Position numbers and translations under genes: made by a program. This document shows positions 54,363 to 64,000 of a stretch of 64,000 nucleotides of DNA, in pieces (within the stretch, counting starts at the first letter, position 1; each line of letters starts with the position of its first letter). This DNA is from Symbiopectobacterium purcellii. GTDB lineage: Bacteria > Pseudomonadota > Gammaproteobacteria > Enterobacterales > Enterobacteriaceae. Location: contig NZ_CP081864.1 in the NCBI RefSeq assembly GCF_019797845.1, forward strand, positions 930,001-994,000, written 5' to 3'. The notes below the pieces were generated by a model. That model was not told where the DNA came from and did no database searches. It saw nothing but the letters and a program-made list of their open reading frames with translations.

Positions 54363-55148
54363 ATGACAATATCAGCACCACGCCATCCTTCTTTGGTTGC
54401 GTTAGAATGCGGCATCAATTTCCGTGATTTAGGGGGATTGTATACCGCAGATGGGCAACGTATTCGCCCACGCAAACTGTTCCGTGCAGGCTCGTTGGAT
54501 CAACTCAGTGTGGCTGACTGTGAGCACCTGGCCGGTGTTCCCGTATCGCACGTGGTTGACTATCGTGACCCGGATGAAGTGACGGCCAAGCCCGATATTC
54601 TGTGGGAAGGCGCGCATTATCACACGTGCCCCGCCAACCCGATTCGCCACGAGGTCACGGCCAATCTGGAGTCGTTGGGATCAGATCAGCTTTCTGCGTT
54701 TGACTCACAAGCCTTTATGCTGGAGCTCTATCGGCGTTTGCCTTTCAACAATCCTGCCTATCGTCAACTGGTTGCTCTGTTGCAGAGACCAGAAGAAGGG
54801 GCACTGGTGCAGCATTGCGCTGTCGGCAAAGATCGTACCGGTATCGGCTCCGCTCTGGTGTTGTTTGCGCTCGGTGTGGATGAAAAGACGGTGATGGAAG
54901 ATTATCTGGTTACGGACATCACCCTTGCGCCTTTTCGCGAGCAACTGCTGACATCGCTGGCTGATACGCTGAATGAGAAAGCGCTGTCGCAATTCTCCTT
55001 TGTGCTCTCGGTTCAGGAAGCCTTTCTGGCGACCGCCCTGCGAACTATCAAAGCGCGCTATGGTTCTATAAACCGTTGGCTGGCGACGGACTATGGGCTG
55101 GATGATGACGCGCGCTACCAGTTGCAGCGTAAGTATCTGGTTGACTAG
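54363..55148 (+). CDS. Tyrosine-protein phosphatase-like protein (DSP3 type)
   Basis: A 261-aa protein from ATG 54363 (MTISAPRHPSLVALECGINF), with AAGGAG upstream. The frame extends further 5' but overlaps udp. It has the FRDLGGLYTADG and LFRAGSLDQLS segments of the bacterial tyrosine/serine phosphatase 3 family. The P-loop is QHCAVGKDRTGIGSA with nucleophile Cys and Arg (CX5R). A general-acid Asp lies in VDYRDPDEV. The substrate may be a phosphoprotein or phosphoinositide-like compound and is unknown. Its position after udp suggests cotranscription. Confidence 0.88.
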   Translation: MTISAPRHPSLVALECGINFRDLGGLYTADGQRIRPRKLFRAGSLDQLSVADCEHLAGVPVSHVVDYRDPDEVTAKPDILWEGAHYHTCPANPIRHEVTANLESLGSDQLSAFDSQAFMLELYRRLPFNNPAYRQLVALLQRPEEGALVQHCAVGKDRTGIGSALVLFALGVDEKTVMEDYLVTDITLAPFREQLLTSLADTLNEKALSQFSFVLSVQEAFLATALRTIKARYGSINRWLATDYGLDDDARYQLQRKYLVD

Positions 55149-55169
55149 GTAGGTAAAGCAAGATGATAT

Positions 55170-55190
55170 CCCGCCTCAGTGCGAGGCGGG
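55170..55190. terminator. Hairpin between convergent phosphatase gene and ppc
   Basis: A perfect CCCGCCTC-AGTGC-GAGGCGGG stem-loop lies between two converging genes, 19 bp from each. It lacks a T tract on either strand, so it may act with Rho or mainly as a 3' stabiliser. Confidence 0.65.
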
Positions 55191-55209
55191 AAGATAATGC
55201 GCGTTGCGG

Positions 55210-57858
55210 TTAGCCTGTGTTACGCATACCGGCGGCTACGCCGGCAATGGTGACCATCAGCGCCAGTTCCACTTCTGGGCTGGGGTTCTCCTGTTCACGC
55301 GAACGGTGTAACAGTTCGGCTTGCAGCACGTTTAACGGGTCGGTATAAACGTTACGCAGCGCGATAGATTCAGCAATCCACGGCAAATCTGCCATCAGAT
55401 GATCATCGTTGGAAATCCGCAGCACCACGTTGATATCTGCCGCCAACTGGTCGCGCAGCTCTTTGCCCAACGGCCACAGCTTTTCGTCAACCAGACGCTG
55501 ATCGTAGTATTCCGCCAGCCACAGGTCCGCTTTGGCGAACACCATTTCCAGCATCCCGATACGCGTGGAGAAGAACGGCCAGTCGCGGCACATGGTTTCC
55601 AGCGCTTTCTGCTGACCGTTTTCGACGATCTTTTGCAACGCAGCGCCCGCACCCAACCAGGCTGGCAGCATCAGGCGGTTTTGCGTCCAGGCAAAAATCC
55701 ACGGAATGGCGCGCAGGCTTTCTACACCACCGTTAGGACGGCGTTTGGCCGGACGTGAGCCGAGCGGCAGTTTACCCAGTTCCAGCTCCGGCGTTGCGGC
55801 GTGGAAGTAGGGCACAAAGTCCTGATTTTCACGCACATAACCGCGATACATATCGCAAGACACGCGAGAAAGTTCATCCATGATGTCGTGCCATTCCGGT
55901 TTCGGTTCTGGCGGCGGCAGCAGGTTGGCCTCAAGGATAGCACCGGTATAGAGCGACAAACTGCTGATGGTCACTTCCGGTAAGCCGAACTTGAAGCGGA
56001 TCATTTCGCCCTGTTCGGTGACGCGCAGGCCGCCTTTCAGGCTACCCGGCGGTTGTGACAGCAGGGCGGCGTGAGCCGGTGCGCCACCGCGGCCGATGGA
56101 GCCACCGCGTCCGTGGAACAACGTAAGCGCAATGCCGGCTTTCTCGCAGGTTTTGATCAGGGCATCCTGTGCGCGGTATTGCGCCCAGGATGCCGCCATC
56201 ACGCCCGCATCTTTGGCGGAGTCGGAATAGCCGATCATCACCATCTGCTTGCCCTGGATGAAGCCACGATACCAGTCGATACCCAGCAGTTGCTTCATCA
56301 CATCGTCGGCGTTGTTCAGGTCATCCAGCGTTTCAAACAGCGGAGCAACCGGCAAGGCGAAGGGGCAGCCCGCTTCTTTTAACAGCAGATGCACGGCCAG
56401 CACGTCGGACGGCGTGCGCGCCATGGAGATAACGTACGCGGCGATAGAGCCCTGCGGCGCTTCGGCGATCACCTGGCAAGTATCCAGCACTTCCTTGGTT
56501 TCTGCGCTCGGTTCCCACTGACGGGGCAACAGCGGACGTTTGGAACTTAATTCTCGAATCAGGAACGCCTGCTTGTCGGATTCAGACCAGCTTTCGTAGT
56601 CGCCCAGACCAAGGTAGCGGGTGATTTCCGCCAGCGCTTCGGTGTGACGTGTGCTTTCCTGACGCGCATCAATGCGCACCAACGGCACGCCGAAACAGCG
56701 CACGCGGCGCAGGGTATCGAGCAGTTGGCCGTCAGCGATAATGCCCATGCCACAGGCATGCAGCGATTGGTAGCACGCGTGCAGCGGTTCCCACAGCTGT
56801 TCGTTGTGTTCCAGCAGGTCGTGTGGACGCAGCGTGCGCTCGCCTTTCAGGCTGCCCTCAAGGTAAGTCAGGGTCGCGTTAAGCTGCGCACGCAGGGATT
56901 TCATAATAACACGGTAGGGTTCCTGAACCTCTTCCCCTTCTGCGATACCGGCGCGCTCACGCAGCTCCGGTGTGCATTCCGACATGGAAAGCTCGGAGAC
57001 CAGCACCTGAATATCACGTAAAAACAGGTCTGCGGCTTTCCAACGGCTTAGCAGCAGGACGTGACGGGTGATTTTGGCGGTCACGTTCGGGTTGCCATCG
57101 CGGTCGCCGCCCATCCAGGAGGTGAAGCGCACGGGGACAGAATCCACTGGCAGGCGGAAACCAAACGATTTTTCCAACTGCTCATCCAGCTCGCGCAAGA
57201 AGGCTGGAACCCCTTCCCACAGGCTGTTTTCCACCACGGCGAAACCCCATTTGGCTTCGTCTACGGGCGTTGGGCGGATCTTACGGATCTCATCCGTATG
57301 CCACGACTGGGCGATCAACTGACGCAGGCGGCGCATGATCTGGTTGCGCTCATAGTCTGCCAGATCGTTGTGATCGAGCTGTTTCAGGCAGGTGTTTACT
57401 TCAACCAGCTTATGAATCAGCGTGCGACGGGTAATTTCTGTCGGGTGCGCGGTCAGCACCAATTCAATGGAGAGCGTTTCCACGGCGTCACGAATATCGC
57501 GTTCGCTTAAGTGTGCCTGCGCCTTCAAACGATCGAACGCCTGAGATAAAATTTCCGGGTTGCTGGCCGCTTCGCCGTGTGGAGAAATTGAGTGATATTG
57601 CTCTGCGGTGTTGGTCAGATTAAGAAACTGGCTGAAGGCGCGAGCGACCGGGAGCAACTCCTCATTGGAAAGATTTTGCAGCGTGTTCAACAGCTCCTGA
57701 CGGTGCTTTTCATTGCCTGCGCGGGACGATTTTGACAGCTTACGGATCGTCTCGACCTTATCAAGAATACTCTCTCCTAATGCATCCTTGATGGTGTCAC
57801 CAAGAAGTTTACCCAGCATGCTCACATTACTTCGCATCGCGGAATATTGTTCGTTCAT
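55210..57858 (-). CDS. ppc: Phosphoenolpyruvate carboxylase
   Basis: An 882-aa enzyme that forms oxaloacetate from PEP and bicarbonate, replenishing the TCA cycle. Recognised segments are the catalytic [15 protein letters not shown] (His near 138), [52 protein letters not shown] and the C-terminal [14 protein letters not shown] that ends the protein (read [15 protein letters not shown]). The length is as in E. coli (883). It is transcribed leftward, downstream of argE in the same direction, with a 234-bp gap containing its own probable promoter. Confidence 0.98.
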   Translation of the reverse strand: MNEQYSAMRSNVSMLGKLLGDTIKDALGESILDKVETIRKLSKSSRAGNEKHRQELLNTLQNLSNEELLPVARAFSQFLNLTNTAEQYHSISPHGEAASNPEILSQAFDRLKAQAHLSERDIRDAVETLSIELVLTAHPTEITRRTLIHKLVEVNTCLKQLDHNDLADYERNQIMRRLRQLIAQSWHTDEIRKIRPTPVDEAKWGFAVVENSLWEGVPAFLRELDEQLEKSFGFRLPVDSVPVRFTSWMGGDRDGNPNVTAKITRHVLLLSRWKAADLFLRDIQVLVSELSMSECTPELRERAGIAEGEEVQEPYRVIMKSLRAQLNATLTYLEGSLKGERTLRPHDLLEHNEQLWEPLHACYQSLHACGMGIIADGQLLDTLRRVRCFGVPLVRIDARQESTRHTEALAEITRYLGLGDYESWSESDKQAFLIRELSSKRPLLPRQWEPSAETKEVLDTCQVIAEAPQGSIAAYVISMARTPSDVLAVHLLLKEAGCPFALPVAPLFETLDDLNNADDVMKQLLGIDWYRGFIQGKQMVMIGYSDSAKDAGVMAASWAQYRAQDALIKTCEKAGIALTLFHGRGGSIGRGGAPAHAALLSQPPGSLKGGLRVTEQGEMIRFKFGLPEVTISSLSLYTGAILEANLLPPPEPKPEWHDIMDELSRVSCDMYRGYVRENQDFVPYFHAATPELELGKLPLGSRPAKRRPNGGVESLRAIPWIFAWTQNRLMLPAWLGAGAALQKIVENGQQKALETMCRDWPFFSTRIGMLEMVFAKADLWLAEYYDQRLVDEKLWPLGKELRDQLAADINVVLRISNDDHLMADLPWIAESIALRNVYTDPLNVLQAELLHRSREQENPSPEVELALMVTIAGVAAGMRNTG

Positions 57859-58061
57859 ATTTACCCTGACCCATCTCTATTTTTTGTAAGTTTGTTTCAT
57901 AGAAAGACGCAAAACGCTACCTTCATCTAGCCACGCCCGGCGGGATTCGTCAATTGACGATTGGTTGTTTTATCACCCTGCCAGTTTACCCCCCTGTTGT
58001 TGTACCTGCTTTCGTGTGGGATTGGCAATCGGTGAAATTTAATTACATCCGTGCGCAGATT

Positions 58062-58087
58062 AGGGGCGCTTATCACGCCCCTCTTTT
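58062..58087. terminator. Hairpin after argE
   Basis: AGGGGCG-CTTATCA-CGCCCCT, with a five-T run only on the plus-strand side. It sits 5 bp beyond the argE stop, between argE and ppc. For the leftward argE transcript it is a stem without U tract, possibly a weak terminator. Confidence 0.6.
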
Positions 58088-58092
58088 TGCGT

Positions 58093-59241
58093 TTACCGGC
58101 AGAAATGTTGCACCATCTGGGTGATCAATTTATGCGTTGGGGCGATGAATGCGGTGTCGAGATATTCATCCGGCTGGTGGGCCTGTTCAATCGAACCGGG
58201 GCCGAGCACCAGCGTCGGGCACAGCGTCTGGATAAACGGTGCTTCGGTGCAATAGTTCACTACATCCGTGGGCACACCCAGCAATTTCTCAATCACACCC
58301 ACCAAGGCGTGATCCACCGGGCACTCATAGCCGGGGATCGGTGGGTGCAGTTCGCTGACGCTCACACGTCCTGGCCAACGCTCGCTCACCGGCGCCAGCG
58401 CTTCTGTCACCAGACCGTTTAAATCGTTCAGCGTTAATCCCGGGAGCGGGCGGATATCCATATGCAGTTCACAGCAGGCACAGATGCGATTGGCCGCATC
58501 GCCACCGTGGACATGGCCGAAATTCATGGTCGGATAAGGGATATGGAACGCTGCGTTGTGATAACGGGTTTGCAGCGTATTGCGCAACACCATCAAGTGG
58601 GAGATGGCATCGTGCATCAGTTCGATAGCATTTACCCCGCGCGAAGGATCGCTGGAATGGCCGGATTGTCCCTGAATCCGCACCGCGTTTGACATATGAC
58701 CTTTGTGGGCGCGAATCGGTTGCAATGAGGTTGGTTCGCCGATGATGGCGCAGTCCGGGCGTATCTGCGTAGATTCAGAGAAATACTTGGCACCTGCCAT
58801 GGTGGTCTCTTCATCGGCCGTCGCCAGCACGTAAATCGGTTTGGCAAGCGTTGCCGGGTCGATATCGCGCAGGGCATCCAGAATAAAGGCGAAGAAGCCT
58901 TTCATATCCGCAGTGCCCAGCCCGTAGAGCTTGTTATCGTGTTCCGTCAGGGTAAAGGGATCGCGCGTCCAGCGGCCATCATCGAACGGTACGGTATCGG
59001 TATGCCCGGCCAACAGCAAGCCACCTTGACCTTGGCCAATGCGCGCCAGCAGATTGAATTTATGCCGCGTACCGGGCACCGGTTGCACTTCAACGTGAAA
59101 GCCCAAATCAGCAAACCATCCGGCGAGCAGATTGATTAATGCTTCATTGCTCTGATCGAGCGCCTGATCGGTCGCGCTGATGGAAGGCGTCGCGATCAAC
59201 GCCCGATACAGCTCAATAAATGGGGGTAAATTCATCTTCAC
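58093..59241 (-). CDS. argE: Acetylornithine deacetylase
   Basis: A 382-aa dizinc M20-family hydrolase that removes acetate from N-acetylornithine, giving ornithine. The metal-binding and catalytic strings are [44 protein letters not shown] (catalytic Glu) and [14 protein letters not shown], with the last His near [11 protein letters not shown] ([14 protein letters not shown]). The start at ATG 59241 gives the E. coli-like N-terminus [20 protein letters not shown]. It diverges from argCBH across a shared ArgR operator. Confidence 0.97.
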   Translation of the reverse strand: MKMNLPPFIELYRALIATPSISATDQALDQSNEALINLLAGWFADLGFHVEVQPVPGTRHKFNLLARIGQGQGGLLLAGHTDTVPFDDGRWTRDPFTLTEHDNKLYGLGTADMKGFFAFILDALRDIDPATLAKPIYVLATADEETTMAGAKYFSESTQIRPDCAIIGEPTSLQPIRAHKGHMSNAVRIQGQSGHSSDPSRGVNAIELMHDAISHLMVLRNTLQTRYHNAAFHIPYPTMNFGHVHGGDAANRICACCELHMDIRPLPGLTLNDLNGLVTEALAPVSERWPGRVSVSELHPPIPGYECPVDHALVGVIEKLLGVPTDVVNYCTEAPFIQTLCPTLVLGPGSIEQAHQPDEYLDTAFIAPTHKLITQMVQHFCR

Positions 59242-59266
59242 TGTTGACAGCCTTATGTTAGGATAG

Positions 59267-59305
59267 TATCAATATTCATGCATTTATTTTGAATAAAAAT
59301 ACAAT
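59267..59305. promoter_or_regulatory. Paired ARG boxes (ArgR operator) between argE and argC
   Basis: The second box (59288-59305), TTTGAATAAAAATACAAT, matches WNTGAATWWWWATTCANW with a single core mismatch. The first (59267-59284), TATCAATATTCATGCATT, has about three. They are separated by exactly 3 bp, the normal ArgR hexamer spacing. They would repress both argE and argCBH when arginine is plentiful. Confidence 0.85.
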
Positions 59306-59512
59306 AACGCGTGGCGAAAGGAAACTGTTTCTAACCCGTGGATGAGACATTACCTGATAGTCTACACCTGCAATGGTCGAATACCGTTAGCGGGTTTGGC
59401 GTTTTGTAGATACCCTGTTTTAACGACATTGCTTTGAACGATATTGTTTTTAACGACACTGTTTTTAACGATGCATTGTTTACATCATTTTAGTGGAAGG
59501 TATGCAGATCCC

Positions 59513-60517
59513 ATGCTGAATACGTTGATTGTTGGTGCAAGCGGTTATACTGGCGCTGAACTTGCACTCTATCTGAATCGTCATCCTCAGATGAACCTTA
59601 CCGCACTTGCGGTATCCGCGCAGAGCGTTGATGCGGGCAAACGCATTTCTGACCTGCACCCTCAACTGAAAGGCATTATCGATTTGCCGGTACAGGCGTT
59701 GACGGATGCCGCTGAAGCCGCCAAAGGCATCGATGTGGTGTTTCTGGCGACCGACCACAAAGTGAGCCACGATCTTGCGCCGGTGTTCCTGGCCGCAGGC
59801 TGCGTGGTGTTCGATCTCTCCGGCGCGTTTCGCGTGCAGGATGCTGAATTTTATCGCCGTTACTACGGTTTCGAGCATCAACACGCTGACTGGCTGGCGC
59901 AGGCAGTGTATGGCCTGGCCGAGTTTCAGGCAGAGCGCGTTAAGCAAGCGCAGCTGATTGCTGTCCCCGGTTGTTACCCGACGGCGTCACAGCTGGCACT
60001 GAAACCGCTGGTGGATGCGCAATTGCTCAACACTGACCAGTGGCCGGTTATCAATGCAGTCAGCGGTGTGAGTGGAGCCGGACGTAAAGCGTCGCTCACC
60101 AGCAGCTTCTGCGAAGTGAGCTTGCAGCCCTATGGTGTGTTCAATCACCGTCACCAACCCGAAATTGCGACCCACCTGGGCATCCCGGTTATCTTCACGC
60201 CGCATCTGGGGAATTTCGCGCGTGGGATTCTGGCAACCATTACTTGCCGCCTGAAACCGGGCGTCAGCGCACAGGATGTGGCGGAAGCTTACCACAACGC
60301 CTATCACGACAAACCGCTGGTGCGCCTCTACGATAAAGGGGTTCCGGCGTTAAAATCGGTTGTTGGCTTGCCGTTTTGCGATATCGGTTTCTCCGTACAG
60401 GATGAGCACCTGATTGTGGTCGCTACGGAAGACAACCTGCTTAAAGGTGCGGCGGCGCAAGCTGTACAGTGCCTGAATATTCGTTTTGGTTTCCCTGAAA
60501 CCCAATCTTTGCTCTGA
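59513..60517 (+). CDS. argC: N-acetyl-gamma-glutamyl-phosphate reductase
   Basis: A 334-aa NADPH-dependent reductase for the third arginine step. ATG 59513 ([20 protein letters not shown]) gives the NADP-binding loop GASGYTG at residue 8 and the same length as E. coli. The longer frame from 59444 is spurious. The catalytic cysteine is in [13 protein letters not shown] and the conserved SGAGRK in [13 protein letters not shown]. It is the first gene of argCBH, 23 bp before argB. About 240 bp of leader separate it from argE and contain the ArgR operator. I see no attenuator. Confidence 0.97.
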   Translation: MLNTLIVGASGYTGAELALYLNRHPQMNLTALAVSAQSVDAGKRISDLHPQLKGIIDLPVQALTDAAEAAKGIDVVFLATDHKVSHDLAPVFLAAGCVVFDLSGAFRVQDAEFYRRYYGFEHQHADWLAQAVYGLAEFQAERVKQAQLIAVPGCYPTASQLALKPLVDAQLLNTDQWPVINAVSGVSGAGRKASLTSSFCEVSLQPYGVFNHRHQPEIATHLGIPVIFTPHLGNFARGILATITCRLKPGVSAQDVAEAYHNAYHDKPLVRLYDKGVPALKSVVGLPFCDIGFSVQDEHLIVVATEDNLLKGAAAQAVQCLNIRFGFPETQSLL

Positions 60518-60540
60518 CATAATCCTGAGGCACGAAAGCG

Positions 60541-61314
60541 ATGAATCCGTTAATTATCAAACTGGGCGGTGTGTTACTGGACAGCGAAGAAGCGCTGGAG
60601 CGTCTGTTTACGGCGCTGGTTGCCTATCGTGAGCAATACCAGCGTCCGCTGGTCATTGTGCACGGCGGCGGCTGCCTGGTGGATGACCTGATGAAAAAAC
60701 TGGCGCTACCCGTAGTGAAGAAAAACGGGCTGCGCGTTACACCGGCGGACCAGATCGACATTATCACCGGTGCGTTGGCGGGTTCGGCCAATAAAACGCT
60801 GTTGGCCTGGGCGAAGAAACACGCTATCAACGCGGTGGGTCTGTGTCTGGCGGATGGCGGCATGACGACGGTAACGCAGTTGGATGAATCCCTCGGCTAC
60901 GTCGGCAAAGCACAGGCGGGTTCCGCCGACCTGCCCAATGCGCTGCTAAGCGCCGGGTATCTGCCAATCGTCAGTTCCATCGGCATCACCGAACAAGGCG
61001 ATTTGATGAACGTTAACGCCGATCAGGCGGCAACCGCGCTTGCAGAGACGCTGGGTGCCGATTTGATCCTGCTGTCGGACGTGAGTGGTATCCTTGATGG
61101 TAAGGGACAACGTATTGCGGAAATGACCGCGCAGAAAGCAGAACAGTTGATTGCGCAGGGGATTATTACCGACGGCATGATCGTTAAAGTCAACGCGGCG
61201 CTGGATGCCGCTCGCGCGCTGGGTCGCCCGGTAGATATCGCCAGTTGGCGTCATGCCGATCAACTGCCCGCGCTGTTTAACGGCACGCCGATTGGCACGC
61301 GGATTCTGGCGTAA
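60541..61314 (+). CDS. argB: Acetylglutamate kinase
   Basis: A 257-aa amino-acid kinase for the second arginine step. The N-terminal [20 protein letters not shown] holds the phosphate-binding Lys-Gly-Gly, and [17 protein letters not shown] is the substrate loop. [20 protein letters not shown] and [13 protein letters not shown] are conserved late. It is the short E. coli-type enzyme lacking the arginine-feedback N-terminal helix. It is followed by a 109-bp spacer with a strong hairpin before argH. argG, which some relatives keep at this position, is absent. Confidence 0.97.
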   Translation: MNPLIIKLGGVLLDSEEALERLFTALVAYREQYQRPLVIVHGGGCLVDDLMKKLALPVVKKNGLRVTPADQIDIITGALAGSANKTLLAWAKKHAINAVGLCLADGGMTTVTQLDESLGYVGKAQAGSADLPNALLSAGYLPIVSSIGITEQGDLMNVNADQAATALAETLGADLILLSDVSGILDGKGQRIAEMTAQKAEQLIAQGIITDGMIVKVNAALDAARALGRPVDIASWRHADQLPALFNGTPIGTRILA

Positions 61315-61365
61315 ATCTGTTAATCTGTAAGGCATTTCCGTTAGTCGAAAGGTAACGGAAGCGAG

Positions 61366-61385
61366 CATGCGGGCCCGCCCGCATG
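61366..61385 (+). repeat. Perfect hairpin in the argB-argH spacer
   Basis: CATGCGGG-CCCG-CCCGCATG, an 8-bp GC-rich stem with a 4-base loop, between argB and argH. No T run follows, so it is not a classic terminator. It could be an mRNA-stabilising or processing element. Confidence 0.7.
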
Positions 61386-61423
61386 GTTACAAGACATTGA
61401 AGCACATTTTGGGAGTATCGGTT

Positions 61424-62794
61424 ATGGCGTTGTGGGGCGGTCGTTTCAGTCAGGCGGCAGATCAGCGGTTCAAACAATTTAATGACTCGCTGCGGTTTGA
61501 TTACCGTCTGGCGGAGCAAGATATCGTCGGCTCTATCGGCTGGTCAAAAGCGCTGGTGACGGTCAATGTACTCAGCGAACAGGAACAGCAGCAGCTAGAG
61601 CAGGCGCTGAATGCGCTGCTGGCCGAGGTGCAAGCCAACCCAGAACAGATTCTGCAAAGCGATGCTGAAGATATTCATAGCTGGGTAGAGCAGAAGCTGA
61701 TCGACAAAGTGGGCGATTTGGGCAAAAAGCTCCACACCGGCCGCAGCCGTAACGATCAGGTCGCCACCGATCTTAAACTGTGGTGCAAAGCGCAAATCAG
61801 CGAACTGCAACTGGCGGTACGCCAACTGCGCGCCGCGTTAGTGGCTACCGCAGAAGTGAATCAGGATGCGGTGATGCCGGGCTACACCCATTTGCAGCGC
61901 GCTCAACCGGTGACCTTTGCCCATTGGTGTCTGGCCTACCACGAAATGTTGGTACGCGATGAAAGCCGCCTGGAAGATACGTTAAAACGCCTTGATGTCA
62001 GCCCATTGGGCTGCGGCGCGTTGGCTGGCACTGCCTATCCTATCGATCGTGAGCAGTTGGCGGGCTGGTTAGGTTTTGCGTCTGCCACGCGTAACAGTCT
62101 GGATACGGTGTCAGATCGTGACCACGTACTGGAACTGCTCTCTAATGCCTCGATTGGCATGGTGCACCTGTCACGCTTTGCTGAAGATCTGATTTTCTTC
62201 AACAGCGGTGAATCCGGGTTCGTTGAGCTGTCCGATCGAGTGACTTCCGGTTCCTCCCTGATGCCGCAGAAGAAAAACCCGGATGCGCTGGAGTTGATTC
62301 GCGGTAAATCGGGTCGGGTGCAAGGCGCGCTGACTGGCATGATGATGACGCTCAAAGGCTTGCCGTTGGCGTACAACAAGGATATGCAGGAAGACAAAGA
62401 AGGGCTGTTCGACGCGCTCGATACCTGGCATGACTGTCTGATGATGGCGGCACTGGTGTTGGAAGGCATTCAGGTTCGCCGTCCGCGCTGCCAGGAAGCG
62501 GCACAGCAGGGCTACGCGAATGCGACTGAACTGGCCGACTATCTGGTGGCAAAAGGCGTTCCGTTCCGTGAAGCGCACCACATTGTCGGTGAAGCTGTGG
62601 TGGAAGCCATTCGGCAGGGTAAGCCGCTGGAAGCACTGTCGCTGGCAGATTTGCAGAAATTCAGCGCCACCATTGGTGATGATGTTTATCCCATCCTGTC
62701 TCTGCAATCCTGTCTGGAAAAACGCGCGGCCAAAGGCGGTGTGTCACCACGGCAGGTGGCGCAGGCGATTACCGATGCCAAAGGGCGTCTGTAA
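61424..62794 (+). CDS. argH: Argininosuccinate lyase
   Basis: A 456-aa fumarase-superfamily lyase, the last arginine step. ATG 61424 ([19 protein letters not shown]) with GGGAG upstream is the true start. The open frame runs 57 bp further 5' through the hairpin but is not needed. The signature [20 protein letters not shown] is intact. [17 protein letters not shown] and [18 protein letters not shown] hold active-site residues. The length is as in E. coli. It is the last gene of the operon and is closed by a terminator at 62823. Confidence 0.97.
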   Translation: MALWGGRFSQAADQRFKQFNDSLRFDYRLAEQDIVGSIGWSKALVTVNVLSEQEQQQLEQALNALLAEVQANPEQILQSDAEDIHSWVEQKLIDKVGDLGKKLHTGRSRNDQVATDLKLWCKAQISELQLAVRQLRAALVATAEVNQDAVMPGYTHLQRAQPVTFAHWCLAYHEMLVRDESRLEDTLKRLDVSPLGCGALAGTAYPIDREQLAGWLGFASATRNSLDTVSDRDHVLELLSNASIGMVHLSRFAEDLIFFNSGESGFVELSDRVTSGSSLMPQKKNPDALELIRGKSGRVQGALTGMMMTLKGLPLAYNKDMQEDKEGLFDALDTWHDCLMMAALVLEGIQVRRPRCQEAAQQGYANATELADYLVAKGVPFREAHHIVGEAVVEAIRQGKPLEALSLADLQKFSATIGDDVYPILSLQSCLEKRAAKGGVSPRQVAQAITDAKGRL

Positions 62795-62822
62795 TCGCGA
62801 TAGCGTTCTGTCACCTGTATCA

Positions 62823-62846
62823 GGGCCGGATTGCCGGCCCTTTTTT
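62823..62846 (+). terminator. Rho-independent terminator after argH
   Basis: A GGGCCGG-ATTG-CCGGCCC stem followed by six T, 28 bp after the argH stop. It closes argCBH. Confidence 0.94.
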
Positions 62847-63009
62847 ATTCAGCCACTCACCGAAAGCCATAACGCAAGACGCCTCGCATTTTAACCATTT
62901 CACTGCCGACAACGATGCCGCTTTACGTTGGCCTGCGCTATTCTTTCTGGACATACATACAGTATCACTTTACCTTGACGGACAGTGGCGATAACGAAAG
63001 GAATACGAC

Positions 63010-64000
63010 GTGGATATCACCCTCTTTTACGGCGTAAGCGGCGGGGCGGTCGGGGTGCTGGCGGGATGGCTCATTGCCAGCCTGCGTTATCAGCAGCGTC
63101 GCGCCCGGCAAGAAACGGAACAACGTATACAAGAACAAGCGTTACAGCAGGCGCAAAGCGCGGTACGCGAGCTTCAACTCGGGCGTGATAAGGACGAGCA
63201 ACGTCGACGTCAGGATGATATGGAGCTGCGTCTGATGCACGGTAAACTCACCGCTCATCAGGAAAAACTGCTGGTTATGGTCCGTCTGCAAGAGGAGTGC
63301 AACCAACTCAACCAGGAACTGCGTGCGCTGCGCGAAGCCAACGGTGCGCAGGAAGCTGAACTGCGTGAAGTGACCATCCGTCTGGAAGAGACGCGCCTCG
63401 CCGCTGAGGAAAAACAGCGTCTGTTAATCAACAGCGAGCAACGCCTGACGACGCAGTTTGAAAATCTGGCTAACCGGATTTTTGAGCACAGCGGCCGTCG
63501 TGTGGATGAGCAAAATCAACAGAGCCTCGATAAACTACTGACGCCACTGCGGGAACAGTTGGACGGCTTTCGTCGTCAGGTTCAGGAGGGGTTCGGCAGT
63601 GAAGCGCGTGAGCGCCACACGCTGGCGCATGAAATTCGTCAGTTGCAGCAACTCAACGTGCAAATGGCGCGAGAAGCGGTCAATCTGACTAAGGCTCTGA
63701 AAGGCGATAATAAAACCCAGGGGAACTGGGGCGAAGTGGTGCTGGGACGCGTGCTTGAGGCCTCGGGGTTGCGTGAAGGCCATGAATACCAAACGCAGGT
63801 CAGTATTCAGACGGGCGCAAACGGGCGCATGCAGCCCGATGTGATCGTGCGCCTCCCGCAGGGCAAAGATGTAGTGATTGATGCCAAGATGTCGCTGGTG
63901 GCCTATGAGCGCTACTTTAACAGTGAAGACGACGGTGAACGTGCCAGTGCACTCAACGAGCATATCGCCTCCGTGCGCGGGCATATCCGTCTGCTGAGTC
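63010..64000 (+). CDS. rmuC: RmuC, DNA recombination protein (5' part, runs off the window)
   Basis: The first 330 codons start at GTG 63010 (MDITLFYGVSGGAVGVLAGW), with AAAGGA upstream. One N-terminal membrane helix (about 8-25) anchors the protein. A long coiled coil (about 28-150, rich in Gln/Glu/Arg) follows. Then comes the conserved nuclease-like region: ENLANRIFEHSGRRVDEQNQ, LKGDNKTQGNWGEVVLGRVL, QPDVIVRLPQGKDVVIDAKM. RmuC limits inversions at short inverted repeats. In E. coli it follows udp directly. Here the phosphatase, ppc and arg genes intervene. The frame remains open at the right edge. Confidence 0.95.
   Translation, partial: MDITLFYGVSGGAVGVLAGWLIASLRYQQRRARQETEQRIQEQALQQAQSAVRELQLGRDKDEQRRRQDDMELRLMHGKLTAHQEKLLVMVRLQEECNQLNQELRALREANGAQEAELREVTIRLEETRLAAEEKQRLLINSEQRLTTQFENLANRIFEHSGRRVDEQNQQSLDKLLTPLREQLDGFRRQVQEGFGSEARERHTLAHEIRQLQQLNVQMAREAVNLTKALKGDNKTQGNWGEVVLGRVLEASGLREGHEYQTQVSIQTGANGRMQPDVIVRLPQGKDVVIDAKMSLVAYERYFNSEDDGERASALNEHIASVRGHIRLLS

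Noticed and set aside
1..64000. tRNA or rRNA genes, prophage attachment sites
   Set aside because: I saw no cloverleaf-like sequence, rRNA segment or integrase-linked direct repeat in the window.

Overview
This is enterobacterial DNA in two parts. Positions 1 to about 46.65 kb are plasmid-type accessory DNA, crowded with transposons. From about 47.5 kb to the right edge lies a compact, housekeeping chromosomal segment (pagP, yigM/bioT, metR, metE, dlhH, udp, ppc, argE, argCBH, rmuC). Protein sequences and the metR/metE and argE/argCBH regulatory layouts are typical of Enterobacterales. The order udp - phosphatase - ppc - argE/argCBH - rmuC differs from E. coli. I cannot name the species; a member of the Pectobacteriaceae/Yersiniaceae side is possible. 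A plasmid integrated in the chromosome, with an IS5-family element at the visible junction, is the simplest reading.

Layout. 1-734: a partial gene and the 3' half of umuC. 735-6361: a Tn3-subgroup transposon whose passengers are a GT14 glycosyltransferase, a zinc-ribbon miniprotein and a YmgB/AriR-like protein. 6362-7087: probable replication-origin region. 7088-8408: the left fragment of a second Tn3-family transposon. 8409-19220: an imported mobilizable block (mobC, relaxase, quinone oxidoreductase, cytochrome P450, H-NS homolog, IS-disrupted topB, YadA-type anchor). 19221-24922: a full copy of the second transposon, carrying a DUF6880-like gene and recX. 25.0-30.8 kb: parAB and the end of an I/L/M-type conjugation operon (traU remnant, traW, traX-traY fusion). 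31-38.3 kb: an octapeptide-repeat protein, a CPBP protease, higBA, an IS903-like element, a Phd/PIN toxin-antitoxin pair, a DUF2971 gene, umuD and the 5' half of umuC. 38268-44941: an inverted second copy of the first transposon, with its outer end tandemly quadrupled. 45.0-46.6 kb: an IncFII/I-complex repA with a pseudoknot and antisense-RNA control region, and an orphan antitoxin.

History readable from target duplications. The two inverted Tn3-subgroup copies have exchanged target duplications: GTAGA is split between 730-734 and 38263-38267, and GATGC between 6362-6366 and 44942-44946. Homologous recombination between them has therefore inverted 6362-38267. That inversion separated the two halves of umuC and moved the likely replication origin away from repA. 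Nested inside, the second transposon's target duplication TTTTC flanks 7083-7087 and 24923-24927. The block 8409-19220 therefore looks like a second replicon that entered by recombination between transposon copies, followed by a deletion that fused tnpA to mobC.

The chromosomal part is ordinary. metR and metE diverge over MetJ-like boxes. argE and argCBH diverge over a paired ArgR operator. udp has a CRP-like site, and convergent genes share hairpin terminators.
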